From Aquila chrysaetos chrysaetos (taxonomy: Eukaryota > Chordata > Aves > Accipitriformes > Accipitridae), in NCBI RefSeq assembly GCF_900496995.4, contig NC_044007.1:17317742-17381741 (forward strand): a stretch of 64,000 nucleotides of DNA. Reading direction: 5' to 3'. This document shows, in pieces, positions 38,101 through 51,100 of this stretch. How positions within the stretch are numbered: position 1 is the stretch's first letter; each line of letters opens with the position of its first letter. Under the pieces are notes generated by a model, which was not told the DNA's origin, did no database searches, and saw only the letters and a list, made by a program, of their open reading frames with translations. Made by a program: the position numbers and the translations under genes.

Positions 38101-41100
38101 TTAATTTATTGTGTATTCCCAATCTCAGAAGAAAGTTCTACTATAATACATAACTGATTTCACTAAAAAAAAAGAGTACAAGTCGTGATAGCTAGCAAAT
38201 GTTAGGAGGAAAGCTTGATGAAAAGAAAAAAACACCAGTTACTAAAAACACTAATAAAACCTGATACTAGCATATTAACAGTTAACTGAAACAGTTACTT
38301 ATTCCCACTGATTTAGGAAATTTTTACTAAATATAGTTTCTATAAAACTGGTTTTATTAGAATGAAAACCTCTAATCACCTTTCAAATACAAAAAAAATT
38401 ATTTGTGCTATTTTGTGTTTTATTTTAATACTTGTATTATCATTTAAAGAGGCTGACATATCACATCTCAGAGGTGGCTGTATTTCAGTGGCAGTTAAAA
38501 TGATCCCTCTGCGATCATTATCTTCTTATAGAACTGTTTTCAGACTCAGAAAGTGGGTATCTGCAAGTGTAGTTTGGAGTCCTTAGCTAAAATAACCTAC
38601 ATAAATGCATAGTACAGATATTATTCTTGTTTCAACATAGTGTTGAGACGGAACTACTTGAATTACAAAACCTTTCCTCCACTATTTAATCTCACCCAGA
38701 AGGAAAACTTCACATTCTACTATACTTAGCTTTCTTGATTGCTGTGCAATTTGCTTTGGGAATCGAAGCTTAGTCTAATTAAAACTAATCTTTTAAAAGT
38801 CTATACTAAAAGTTGTGGTGTTGCTTCTGTAGATCAGCTTTGATCCAAAGGTGAATGGAAGTTATAAAACAGGATATAAAATGAGCTTCTACGCCTGTTG
38901 TTGAGCCCATTGAAAACAACAGGAGAGTCCAGAATAGGACCTTTGAGATTACATTTGCCTCTGCTTCTTTTCATACTGAGTTTTGAATTACAGTTTTCTG
39001 TACATACCTTTCATTTGACTTGGAAATATAAGTTGTAACAGAAGCCATGTATTTTACAATACACTAGAAATTTTCAATAGACGTGCTCTTTGGAAAACTC
39101 ACATTGCATTATAAACATAAAGATTATGAAGTAAATTGCTTATGATTCTATTTAAGTAAAATAAATTATGTATTTGGATACAGTCAGAAAATGCTCTGTC
39201 TTTCTACATTTTATTGATCATGTTAGCACTTCTGGGGATCAGTCCACTAGATTCGATGTAACAGTAGTATGCTAACACAACGTCAGCTGTAGTCCTTAAA
39301 ACCACAGAGTACTCATGCTTTTTGTCAGGACATATGCTGAATTACAGCCAATATACAACCTGGTTTCAACATTCCTTATTAAATTTTTGTTCTCCAGTAA
39401 AACATTTTAGAATTTGCGGAAGGCTGCTAATAGCTGCAGAGGAACTGGGAGGAACTGAGAAAATAGATTTCAGTTTAGAATGCTTTCAGAGATAATTATT
39501 AATGCAATTTGGTTTTACTTTTATTGGATTATCATATATTCCAGATACATAGTAACATTTGAAAATGCTGAATTATCTAGAAAAAACAAAGCACAAAAAT
39601 AAGGGACTCTCCACATTAATTTTATTGTATTTATCTTCTGCTACCACATTCTTTGTGTTTGCTACCATCTCAGAGTCTAAAAACATGTAATATACTCAGC
39701 CAAAATCACAAGAGCTAAAACATACTTGAAAACAAGGGTCCAAATCCTGACTTTTGGAAAGCCTACCTGGTTAACCAAAGGTGAAGGGAAGAAAAGAATA
39801 GGTCTTTGGCTACCTCACATGGTCAAGTCAATGAATCAGCTCTGTGGTAAAAGCCACTTTTTTCATGCATCTCCGGGTATATGTAGTAACACAGACCCGC
39901 ACACAGGCACATGCGAGTGTGTGTGTGTGTGCACGCCAGCACTTCTGGTAGCAGGCATCTGCAGCTGTGTGCTCTATCAAGAAGAACCTATGCTTAATTC
40001 ATGACTATGCTCATCTTGTGTGTTTTCCCTTGAATATATCTATGCTAATTGACATTTATACTTAATCATATGACTACTGCTACTGACTTTAGCAATGCTT
40101 GTTGCATGACATGGCAGTTCTAATGATCACAAGAGAAGAAATACATATATTTCATAATTCATAATGTATAACTGAAAGGGCAAGACATTTTCTCCGAAAA
40201 TCTTTACATCAATATAGTGCTCACAAAAGTGCTTACCTGATTAGAAAATTTTCATCAGTTTGATGTATTGAAGCAACGATACAAATTGTACTTTAACAAG
40301 TCAATGTCTTAGCAACACTCATGACAATGATCCTTCCCTCTTAGAACTATTACTAAAATGGCTAAGATTTTTACAGCATTCACATTATTTACCGAATATG
40401 AAATCCTTTCATATGAAACTACTAGAAGATTTCGTCTTCAGTTAGACCCTTCAATAAAGGGTCCTGGAACCTGAGAAAAAAAGTCAACATTTTACATTTC
40501 ATGGGCTTGAAAAATGTCCTCTTACAACAGAAAGAGGGGAGCTAACTGCTCAGTCTTCAGTTTCTTGGTGTGATCTTCAACTTAAAAACAAATAGGAACA
40601 TCATTACCTACTCCTTTCCACATTACTATTCAGCATATCTACCAATTCCATTCAGAACTCTTCTTTTCAATAGCAGATCCTTTCTGCAAGCTCTTTTGAA
40701 GGAGGCCAATAATTTCCTTCACACAATTCACATAGTTACTAGCTTCAGAGACTTTGATAATATCACCTCTTTACCCTTTATTTCAATCTTGGCAACTCCC
40801 TCCTGGGAAAATAAAATACCTCTGACATTTGGGAGAATATTTTTTTAGAGGTTTTTATAGATTCTATTTAATGAACTTTCATATATTGTAAATTTAACCA
40901 TATTCTCCTTATAGCAATTATAGACATCTTGTAAGAATGTGAATGTTATTACACTTCTTCAGTGGCCCAATTTTCTACCCAAGTACTTCAGCACTCTTGA
41001 GAAAGTATAATTTTCAGCTCCCTTCCGTGGAAAAAAAAAATAGACTAGCAATAGCATTTCTGTGTTTTTCATAGAGGATACAGTGCCAACAGAACCTCCC

Positions 41101-44100
41101 ATGTCTTCTCATGCAAGGATAACAAGTTTCCCCTGACAAATAGGTGAGATACATTTTATTGGCATTTTCATTGTCAGCAGTGGAAAGTCGCACCGATCAA
41201 CCTTATAAAACAGTGATTTTTGTAAACATCTTGACAAACTTATGCTTCTCAGAGCTATTTATCTGAAATAGCAATGAGCAACAGAATCAATGTTTAATAT
41301 AGAACGAGTTCAACAGCCTTGGGGACCCCTGCATGCCTCCCTCCATAACTTTCCTAAGGATATGCTTCCAAAATTCCTAAATCTTTCTAGTACTACAATT
41401 GCAGCTCACTGAAATTTGTATGAGTTTCTACACTAATTTCAGCTAGTTTTAAATTAAGCTACCCATAAAACCCCCCACTCTCCTAAGCTCTATCTATATA
41501 TTTTTACTACACTCAAATTCTAGCTCATCAGCTAGCTCCTGTAATTTTTCCCAATTTATCCAGCCTCCCCTGCACTTCTGGGCTCCCTTCCCAAACTCTT
41601 CCCACTCCACAAGTACCACTGGAGAACTCCCAAAAACATAAAGCCTGCAGTAAAATATAGAAAGTTCTCTTCAGTTTCTATGTCATTTGTAAAGTCTTTT
41701 TGTGGCCCAAAGTAATAACCACGTAAGGGTAATCTGTTAGGAAATTAAATATCCTCCTAGACTTACAATCATCGGTTAGACTTACCAACTTTTTCAGGAT
41801 GTTTTTTGGATTTTAAATCATCTTCAAGAAGGTGAGGTGAGATTGGAAGAGTGGAATTTCAGATATATTTGTTTTCATTCTTCAGTCTATTGTGCCTGTC
41901 TACAAGATTATTTTCTGGTAACCAAAATAAAACCTGTTCACTCCAAACAAAGAAACTTCAAAACACATGATCAAAAAAAGTCAATATCTAATAGTAACTT
42001 AAAGATAAAATCCTTACTTGCATAGAAATAAACACTATAGAATCAGATGGTTAAAATTTGGATACTTGGCATGTTTCGGAAATCCAAGATGTATCTTCTC
42101 TGTTTTTCAAGCTCTAATGTATGCAATGAAACTGTCCATGTGACATGGTAAGGGAAATTTTACAGATCTAATAGTAGTACTGTATCCTTTACTGATATCA
42201 TTATTCTGGGACGACCAGAACAGACTAGTCGGGACTCTAAATTCTACAGAATTTCATAGATAATAAAAAAAAAAAGAAATACAAAAGGAAAAAAAAAATC
42301 ACATAGGGTAAAACAAGGCTAGATTTGTAGGGATTCTGTTACTTGCTTGTTCCAAGAATGACTGAGCATTTCAATGAAATCAAGAGAGTTTGCTATGTAT
42401 CTGACTTGTGAAAGCTGCTGTTCCAAATTGCTCCCTTTGGGGCCTCTTGTACTGGTCACCTCTTCGAAATCCATTGACAGCTGAGTTAACACAAATGTCT
42501 AATCTAAAGAGTCAGAACATGCCACAGATATCAGCGAAGGAGAGAATCTGCTCAGCAGAACCTCTATAATTATTAAGAAGTCATTAATTGCCTGCTAGGA
42601 TTTAGCGTAAGTCTGAGGTAACTCTAAGGAAAATGGCTCCTTTATTACAAATTAAGTACACAATACAATGAACATTGAATCATCATTAAAGAATTTGCAG
42701 ATACTCCTGAAGATGTAGCTGTACTTTAAGGCTATCTATCTGAGATATTTTCTGAAGAACATTTTCTTCATTCTTAAAAGGTGTGTGGGGGTTTGCACTA
42801 TTAAGCCAGTACACAGTGTCCTGTAGGTGAACATCCTCTGGCCAAACTGATTTGGATATATTTAGTTGCTAATTTTTTTTCTCCTCATCTGCTTCCTCCA
42901 TGCTTCATTTGCACAAAGTTTATTTGCACCATCTCTTTTGTAACATACTTTTTCATGCTTTTAATTCACAGACTGTTTGGGGCTAGATTCCTATTCTTTG
43001 GCACACTTGGATGACTGTGCATTTTTTGAGAAGTATCATTGACTTTTCCTGTTTGGCCATCTCTTATCAGGATTTTCAATATGCCAGTTATCTTCTTGAA
43101 TATCTGTATTTTACAATCTCAGTGCCTTTTTTTTTTTCTTTCTGAATTAATACTATTTTTCTGTCTCATTTCTATTGATGGCTCAATTAATGTTTATAAC
43201 AGTGTTTCTATTGCATGTTGCTTGGTGGCTGTAAGTCTTCCCATTCAAAGCTTCTTACTTCTCAAGTGAGAAGTGTATTTTTGAACAAGAGTGATTCAAT
43301 TATAACCTTATTGAAATATTTACCAGTAGATTATTTTAGAGCTTGTCCCCACTGAAATGAAAAGAAGATTTGTCGCTGACTTTTAGCAGAACAGAGCAGA
43401 TTGTTATAACAAGCAAAATATTTCCTTTTGATGCAGAAGAGTTTATTTAGGATGTGACAGTTCTACAAAACTGCTCATACCATGCATGGAACTAAACTGA
43501 TGAAACTGAAAAACTTTAACAGTTGAACTCCATCAGATTCTTTTTGGCCAGTAGCCTAAAATGGTATTAGAGCTAGTGGGCTAAGTAATTGACACTCTCA
43601 AAAAGCTTACAGGCTTTGGTCCATTTCTGTTCACTGCCTTATGATGGTAGTTAAGTGAGTCCTAAAAAAAATGTCTCAGACTTTAAGATTACTATCAGGT
43701 TTTATTATAGTTTTTGAATCCTATTGTAACTCATCATTCATTTATAAAGATGGCAGGAGAAAGGCTAGAATTGCAAGATGAGTGGAAATTCTAAAATCCA
43801 TTTTAAAGCCTAAAGTAAATAATTTCAAAACTTTAGAAGAAAATGAGTCAACAGATTATTAACCAATCACATTTTTTAACTGTGATTTGGTCTAGAAATT
43901 GGCAAAAACACATGAGAAACCCTGAGAGTTTAAAGTTTCTGGCTGATATCTAAATCAAAAACAGCTGAGCAGATTTAAATATTTTGTGTAAACAAATTTG
44001 CATCCAGGCTGCTAATCTGCATGCCAGTTTTCAGTTTGACATTTTCTGAAATGATGGAAAAATGCTAAGCCCTTAATGCTAAATGGAGTTCATAATGGAA

Positions 44101-44518
44101 ATGCTGACAGACCCGTAATTACCTGTATTGTGATTCTGCTGAAAGCTTCTTTATCTGTCTAATCTTTCACAATGGAGTTAAATATATAAATTCTTGAAAG
44201 GAGGAAAAAAGGAACTTTTTGTTGGAAATGCTGAACTGTAGCAATGCTATACTTTCTTCCAGCCATTCACTTAATGGAGGTAGTAGTGACAAAGAAATTA
44301 TCTGAAAAAAGATGTAGCATTTTCTGTGGAACTGTAAAAGCAGCCAGTGATGCTTAAAAGTTTAACTTAACATTAATTTTTCAAACTTTTTGAGTCACTT
44401 TTCTTGTAAGGTATGAGTAAACAGATCCAATCAATAATTTTTAATATAGCAATGAGGAATTATCATAGAAGAAATTTGTCACTGACTTGACATGGCAAAA
44501 AAATCCAAAGCAACAACA

Positions 44519-45113
44519 AATCAGAAATAGTATTAGAAATATTGTGGCCAGCAGGAGCAGGGAGGTGATTGTTCCCCTGTACTCGGCACTGGTGAGGCCG
44601 CACCTCGAGTACTGTGTTCAGTTTTGGGCCCCTCACTACAGGAAAGACATGGAGGTGCTGGAGCGTGTTCAGAGAAGGGCAACCAAGTTGGTGAGGGGCC
44701 TGGAGCACAAGTCTTATGAGGAGCGGCTGAGGGAGCTGGGGCTGTTTAGTCTGGAGAAGAGGAGGCTGAGGGGAGACCTTATCGCTCTCTACAACTACCT
44801 GAAGGGGGGTTGTAGTAAGGTGGGTGTTGGTCTTTTCTGTCAGGTGGCTGGAGATAGGATGAGAGGAAATGGCCTCAAGTTGAGGCAAGGGAGATTTAGG
44901 TTAGGTATTAGGAAAAATTTTTTTACTGAGAGGGTTGTCAACCATTGGAATAGGCTGCCTAGGGAAGTGGTTGAGTCACTATCCCTGGAGGTATTCAAAA
45001 AGGGGGTAGATGGGATACTTCAGGACATGGTTTAGTGGGCATGGTTGATGGTTGGATTCGATGATCTTGAAGGTCTTTTCCAACCTAAATGATTCTATGA
45101 TTCTATGATTCTA
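44519..45113 (+). mobile_element. CR1 LINE, 5'-truncated 3' end (about 595 bp)
   Basis: The + strand reads the CR1 ORF2 C-terminus: [26 protein letters not shown], then [34 protein letters not shown] and [11 protein letters not shown], ending with a stop at 45033-45035. The 3' UTR finishes with GATTCTATGATTCTATGATTCT at 45091-45112, the CR1 hallmark. This tail of ORF2 is still open, so the copy is fairly young. A short local duplication (ATAGTATTAGAAATATTG) lies at the 5' truncation. Confidence 0.95.
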
Positions 45114-48100
45114 ACTAATTGTTTGGGAGAGCTGTTGAAGGCCCAGGCATGAAGGCCCAATACAAAGAGTCAGGCTTGTAATCACAGTTTCACAGAGGTG
45201 CCTAAATGCAATAAGAGTGCAAGCCTACAGACAGTTTCCAGTGTGCTTCTTTCTTGAAAGCTCCCTATTGGCAGTCCACAGAAATCCCAGCCCTTAGCAC
45301 ATTAGCTGCTGTTAATGCTAGTGGAGTTAAATTCTCTCATACATGAAGTATGTGGGATATAGGACATAACCTACATTTCTGAACTCCAGTCTTGGACTTC
45401 CTATCTTATGGTTCAGCCATTGAAAGAAGGGTAAGAATCCATCTCAGCTCTGCAACATCGGACATAAGCACCCAACCTCACCAGGTCAAGCCCCAAAACC
45501 AATGGAGAAGAGGGCTGCCTGCATACGTTGCCTTCTCCATTAGACAGAAAAGCCATAAATATTTTGTGGGCTGAATCAGAATGCTTTTCATGGTACTTCT
45601 GAGGTAGAATGAGATTGTTTAGTATTTTAAGAGCAGACTTAAAAAATATATTTCTAAAGTTGCAGGAAATGGTGCTGATTCTGTTGGAAGTACTTTTCTT
45701 TCTAGAATTTGAACTGAAGTACTATTCCAAGCAAAGTGTTAGGGACACTGAGCTGTTGCAGTTCCCATGTTTCAGATGAGATGTTGCTGGCATGTCTGGT
45801 CCTGAAAGATTGCATGGCATTTTTCACAGAATATTGTTATTAGCCTTCATCTGCTGGCTAAATTCCAATTTGGATAATTACAGTCTGCTATCTAAATTCT
45901 CTAAGCAGAGTATGTTAAATAACCTTCTACACTTCCTTTCCTAATCTTCTGAGGGGCATTTCTGAGATTTATTAAATAATAGTTCTGCTTAATCTAAAAG
46001 GCAACTGCTTCTAAATGCTAGGGGAAAGTGACTGTTTTAGAAGGTGCATTGACTCCTCACTGCTCAGTGATAAATTACACAGCAGCATTGGCAGTGCTTG
46101 CCATGTAGGAAGAGTTCCTTAGCACTGTACAAAACCAAAAGGAAACTACCTCCTTATCAAGATAGCTGCAATTTAATTCAGAGTTGATGGAATCATCTTA
46201 GATAAACAATGAAATATATTTTACACAAGAAGATCAGTGTGAGCCTGGAGAAATCTACATGGAAAGTTTTGGAAAAGTTACAAGATTTTGAAGGTTTAAA
46301 TAAAGATTTCTTGTTCAAGATGAGGGATAAATACACACAACTGTAGTACACAAGACAATGTGGAAAAGTGTAAAGCTGTGCAAAACTTTGAATTTGTCTC
46401 AGATATGAAAGAAATCACAGGGAAAAAATTGGTCAGTTAAGCCAGTCATGAAGCCAAGTCTCAGTTTTGCAATAGATGGATGAAAAGGAAACATTTCAGA
46501 TATAGTTGAGTAGAACATTTTGCTAAGTACATACTAGTTCAGTCCTTCACATATGAGTTCAGTCCTTTGTTTCAATGTGAAAAGAAAGGAGAAAAGAAAA
46601 TAAAAGAGAGAAGAGAGAAGAAAAGAGAAGACAAGAAAAGAGAAGAAAAGAAAAAAGAGAAGAAAAAAGGAAAGGAAAGGAAAGGAAAGGAAAGGAAAGG
46701 AAAGGAAAGGAAAGGAAAGGAAAGGAAAAGGGAAAGGAAAGGAAAGGAAAGGAAAGGAAAGGAAAGGAAAGGAAAGGAAAGGAAAGGAAAGGAAAGGAAA
46801 GGAAAGGAAAGGAAAGGAAAGGAAAGGAAAGGAAAGGAAAGGAAAGGAAAGGAAAGGAGAAAAAAAGAAGACTTGAAGTTCAATATTAATCACATTAATG
46901 TTCACAATATTTTTGAACACTCCTAATTATTGGACTAGTTTAAGGGTAATTTGTGGAGCTTCAGTGCATCATCCCATCAAAACCTGATGTTTTCTTCTCT
47001 GTCTCCGCCCCATGGTAAATAGCAACATTGACCAAAGTAAGAAAGAGATAGGAAGCAAAGGGACTCCACAGAAAAGTCCTGCCTCAAAGGATGCTCTAAT
47101 GTTCAGTACCTCCATCTTTTCCCTGTGCCTGTTGACACAGCTGTGTTAAACTAGAAGAAACCCTCTCCCATATAATTTCTTCCAATCCTATTTACTTCCC
47201 ACAGAATACCCTCTATCAAGCCAGAATATTCTTCTTCTCCATAAAGAAAGAACAGCCGTGTCGACATTTTTGCTCATGATTGTTCAACCATGTATTTTTT
47301 AAACTCCCTACAGGCTCATGAGAAAACTTTATTTTTGTGGGGTTTACACAGAACAATTCAACATACTTAATGCAAGCTCATAACAATTCTATGGCTGCTG
47401 GTACTGTTTGGCATTATTTTAGTTCAAGACAAAAACATTATAATAATGCTCACATACTCTCTCATGTCTGCTTAAACTACATCTAAGCTCAGTCCCATCT
47501 GTTTAAAAAAAGCACAATACCAAGAGCATTTTGCATAATGTTACATGTAAATTAGGTATTCATAGGATTGATGCATGTCTGGATTGAATGGAAGCAGAGT
47601 TTGTGTTTATAACCCTTTGAGAAATCATTTAAATCTGATTTAAGCAAACAGTGTTGTTACAGTGCAGATGTTTGTTGTGACTGTGATCTTAAAACTTGAT
47701 TTCTATATTTCTCTGATGTTACAGAAGCACAGAGACCTTTTTGGCCTGATTATCATTATAACTTACTGTTGCCAGAAACTGCATTAACTGCTATTTTGGA
47801 GTGTCCTCCATACAGACTTTTCATTAGCTTATTTTCTTGTTTGAATACAAATTTAATAAATATGAGTGTAATACAATATGCACAGTTCCAAACCAAATAA
47901 CTGCATTCTTGCAGGTAATGATCAGGAGAAAAACAGAATAAGTTAATTTCTCTGTTAAACAGCTTCGTTATCTGTGGGTTAGTAAAACCTCAGGTACTTT
48001 GGTTTGCAATTTACCACTAGATTTCAAAAAAAAATCAGGATATACATTGTAGTATGAAATGCACTTTGAAGTCTTCAGTTCTTTACAGTTGTATAAGAAA

Positions 48101-51100
48101 TTGGCTTCAAGGGAATTGCTACTGTCCTTTGCTAGAGAAAAACAAAAATAAAATCTTGAAGTTAGTGGGTCAAATATCATCTGCTTTAATTACTTTAAAC
48201 AGATGGAAATCATGAATAATTATTCATAAAAACCTATTTATATGCCCTTTCTAGGGTTATTATTGCAATATTTTTTTTCAGTTACATAAATAGCAAAGTA
48301 AAAAAGAGCAAGTAATATTGTCTCATATCTGCACATTAAGAAACAACAGTGGTTTGTTTTATAACTGTTCTGAGAAGCTGGGTGGGTCCAAATCCAGTGC
48401 AGATGGCACAAAAAATCTAATGTTTAAGATCAACCTGTATTGAAGGATTTATTCCCAAACTTCCAACTACTTCTTCATTTTTATCATTGTGTTTCACTAA
48501 TACATGCTGTTAAAAGGGGAAGTAAGTTTCTGGGAATTAGATTTTTCTCTAGGAGAAAAAAATTACTCTTTTCAGATAAACTCTCAGATAAGGCTTGATT
48601 TCTACCAGCTTCGGTGAGATTTAAGTGTACATCTTACTGATTTTTCAGTATTGGGCTATGAATCTGTTACTGTACAGTTTGGGAATGATACTCTGCAATA
48701 TTTTCAAAATTGCCAGAATAAGAATTCTTTCATACCTGGAAGAGATACTTTTTCTGAGAATTATCCCACTTTCACATTTAAATTACTTTTCATTTTGCAT
48801 TTATATATGGGTTATTTCTCAGTTTCAGCTCATTAATATATCATGTCTTGCATCTGAAACCAAACATTTCCCTGCTGTCTAGCGGAGTGAATAATCTTAT
48901 TTAAAATGCTAAAATATGCAAAATCTTAAAACCAGAACTGAACAACTGTATCAACGTTGCCATTTAGACTCATGCATCTGCTCAGTGGCTCATCCTTCTG
49001 AGCTTGCTGACCATCTATGTTAGCTTCTGAAACTTCCTCTGCGTCCATTCATGCGATTCATGGAATATCACAATACCACCAAACTTACACAGTTACAAGT
49101 GCTGAAATAATTTACTTCCTACAATCCATCAGCACATTTCAGCTGAGAGGCAGCAGGTTCTTGAATTTCTGTTACACAACTACAAAATAAACACATGAGC
49201 ATGTGTGTTTCCTCTTTCACTTACTCCTGGCTGTGAACTCAGTCCTTTGTAATGGCATATTTTTCTTTTTTTTTTATTTCTGTCAATTCCTAAAAAAATT
49301 TTCAATTTCAGAAAATGGAAGGTAAAAAAGGAGGATTATGCAAATGCCTCTCATTCTACAAATTTCAAAGACTCAGATATAAATTTGAGAACATAAGTTC
49401 TATATTTGCAAAAACAATAAGAAAAAGTAATCGTTACTTGTTTCTGCATTTTGAGAAAAATGTACTGTAGGTTACTAGTTAACTGTAACTAAATTAAGGA
49501 TCTTAGTTTTGCCTTTGAAATATTACTTTTCCTCCCCAATGCAATTCAAACACCTGTGTACTGAAACTGCTTATGCAACCTCACCAAAATCAATTTTTGT
49601 TACTGTTTCCATAACAATCCTTGTGCTAGGTTTTTGTTTGGTTGGTTGGTTGTTTTGTTCTCATTTGAGAAGAGTTTGGGGATTCTTTTTATCTCAGCAT
49701 AATTCTCAGCTTTCACAAGCAAGGGATGACTTCCCCTGTTGTGAGTGAGAAAGCAGGAAAAAAGAGCCAAACGATCCTTGTGTGTGCATTTAGGGCAACA
49801 TGTTCTGGCCTGACTCCAGAGACGCTGCTCCGTAGAGACAGATAAAGGACAGTTTGAATTTCAGTTCGTAATACACTTTGTGATCCTTTGGGTTAAAAGT
49901 TGCTACTGCCATGCAAACATTACTTCAGTAGCAAGCCATACAATTCTTTCAGGTACCCTCCTGTTGTTTTCTTCCCTCAGCTGGGAGGTTTTTCCGTCAG
50001 TGAGCCAGACGAGCCGCTTACCTGTACAGAGCAAGTGGTCCTGCAGGGAATGCCGGATGCTCCTCCACAGAGCACAAAGCAGCCGTGCAGAGTGGAGCAT
50101 CCTCTGTGCTAAGTAGGCCATTTCCCACCGTATTATAACAATTTCACACTACGTTATATTGTGAGCCTTAAATGATTGAATGTCGCCTTTGAACATTCAA
50201 AGGTTTCCTACTATACTAGCTCACTGTTATTGCTTTTTACATTGCCTTATGGCAAATTAGTGGAATATACTGTAAGAAAAGGAAGATCATCAGCATCTTA
50301 TTTGCATACAAACAACATATTATTTTCAAATTATCCTCTTTATGCTTCTCATTTTCCTAGGATGTTTTCTTCAGCCTGTATGAAGTTTGCCCATTCTATC
50401 TGTATTCTCCTATTAATGTTTTGTTCTGTAACATAACAGATTTTTTTTCCTACTTTTATTCCCTCCCTGAATATAAGAACTAATTTACACAATAGTAAGA
50501 ACATCAGTGATACTTCACTATTAAATTTTACCAGTTTATACCAAGCTAGTTAAAAAAGTTAACACGAAAGTGATACAAACTTTCAACAAAAATGCAACTC
50601 TTCACTTTCTCACTGCATAGAAAATGTTTGAGGATTGCTTCAATATTCCTGTCATTGTCACTTTGCCTAAAATGTATAGCAAATTTCTCAGGCTCACAAT
50701 GCCTTTGGCAACAGCCCCTGTGCTTTCCCCTCCACTAGAGAAGAACAAGAAAATGCAGTCATGATGAAGGCTAGTTTCCCTAGCAGCCGGCTTCCTTACT
50801 CTAGTATGTTCATGGGTCTCTTTGGCTCATGCCTGTTACTGTATTGTGCTTGTGTTGTATGAAATGATTTGTACTTTGAGGGACATGTGAATGATAAGGG
50901 AATGGGAGGTGATTTTTCCAAGATGAACATAATGAAAGAAAGCTAAACTATGTACAGTTACAAGTGCCTTCATTATTGGTAATGTCTGAACTGCAGACAT
51001 GCTGAGAAGTAATGGGGAATTGCAGCTTCAGGGAGCCATCTGTAGATCTCAATGCAAAATCATTCAACCCAGCAAAGTTAAAGCAGAAGGAGGTCTATTT

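Larger units (their letters stand above)
30357..44518 (+). other. CSMD3: CSMD3 intron 1, first part
   Basis: This starts at the GT donor at 30357. The first 5 kb remain partly GC-rich (patches at 31050-31093, 31585-31611, 31840-32240 and 34880-35170); beyond about 35.5 kb it becomes AT-rich. No further exon encoding CUB or Sushi residues (paired Cys patterns) was seen on the + strand. Low-complexity A-rich stretches occur at about 33430-33460 and 33718-33777. No other gene is supported. Confidence 0.7.
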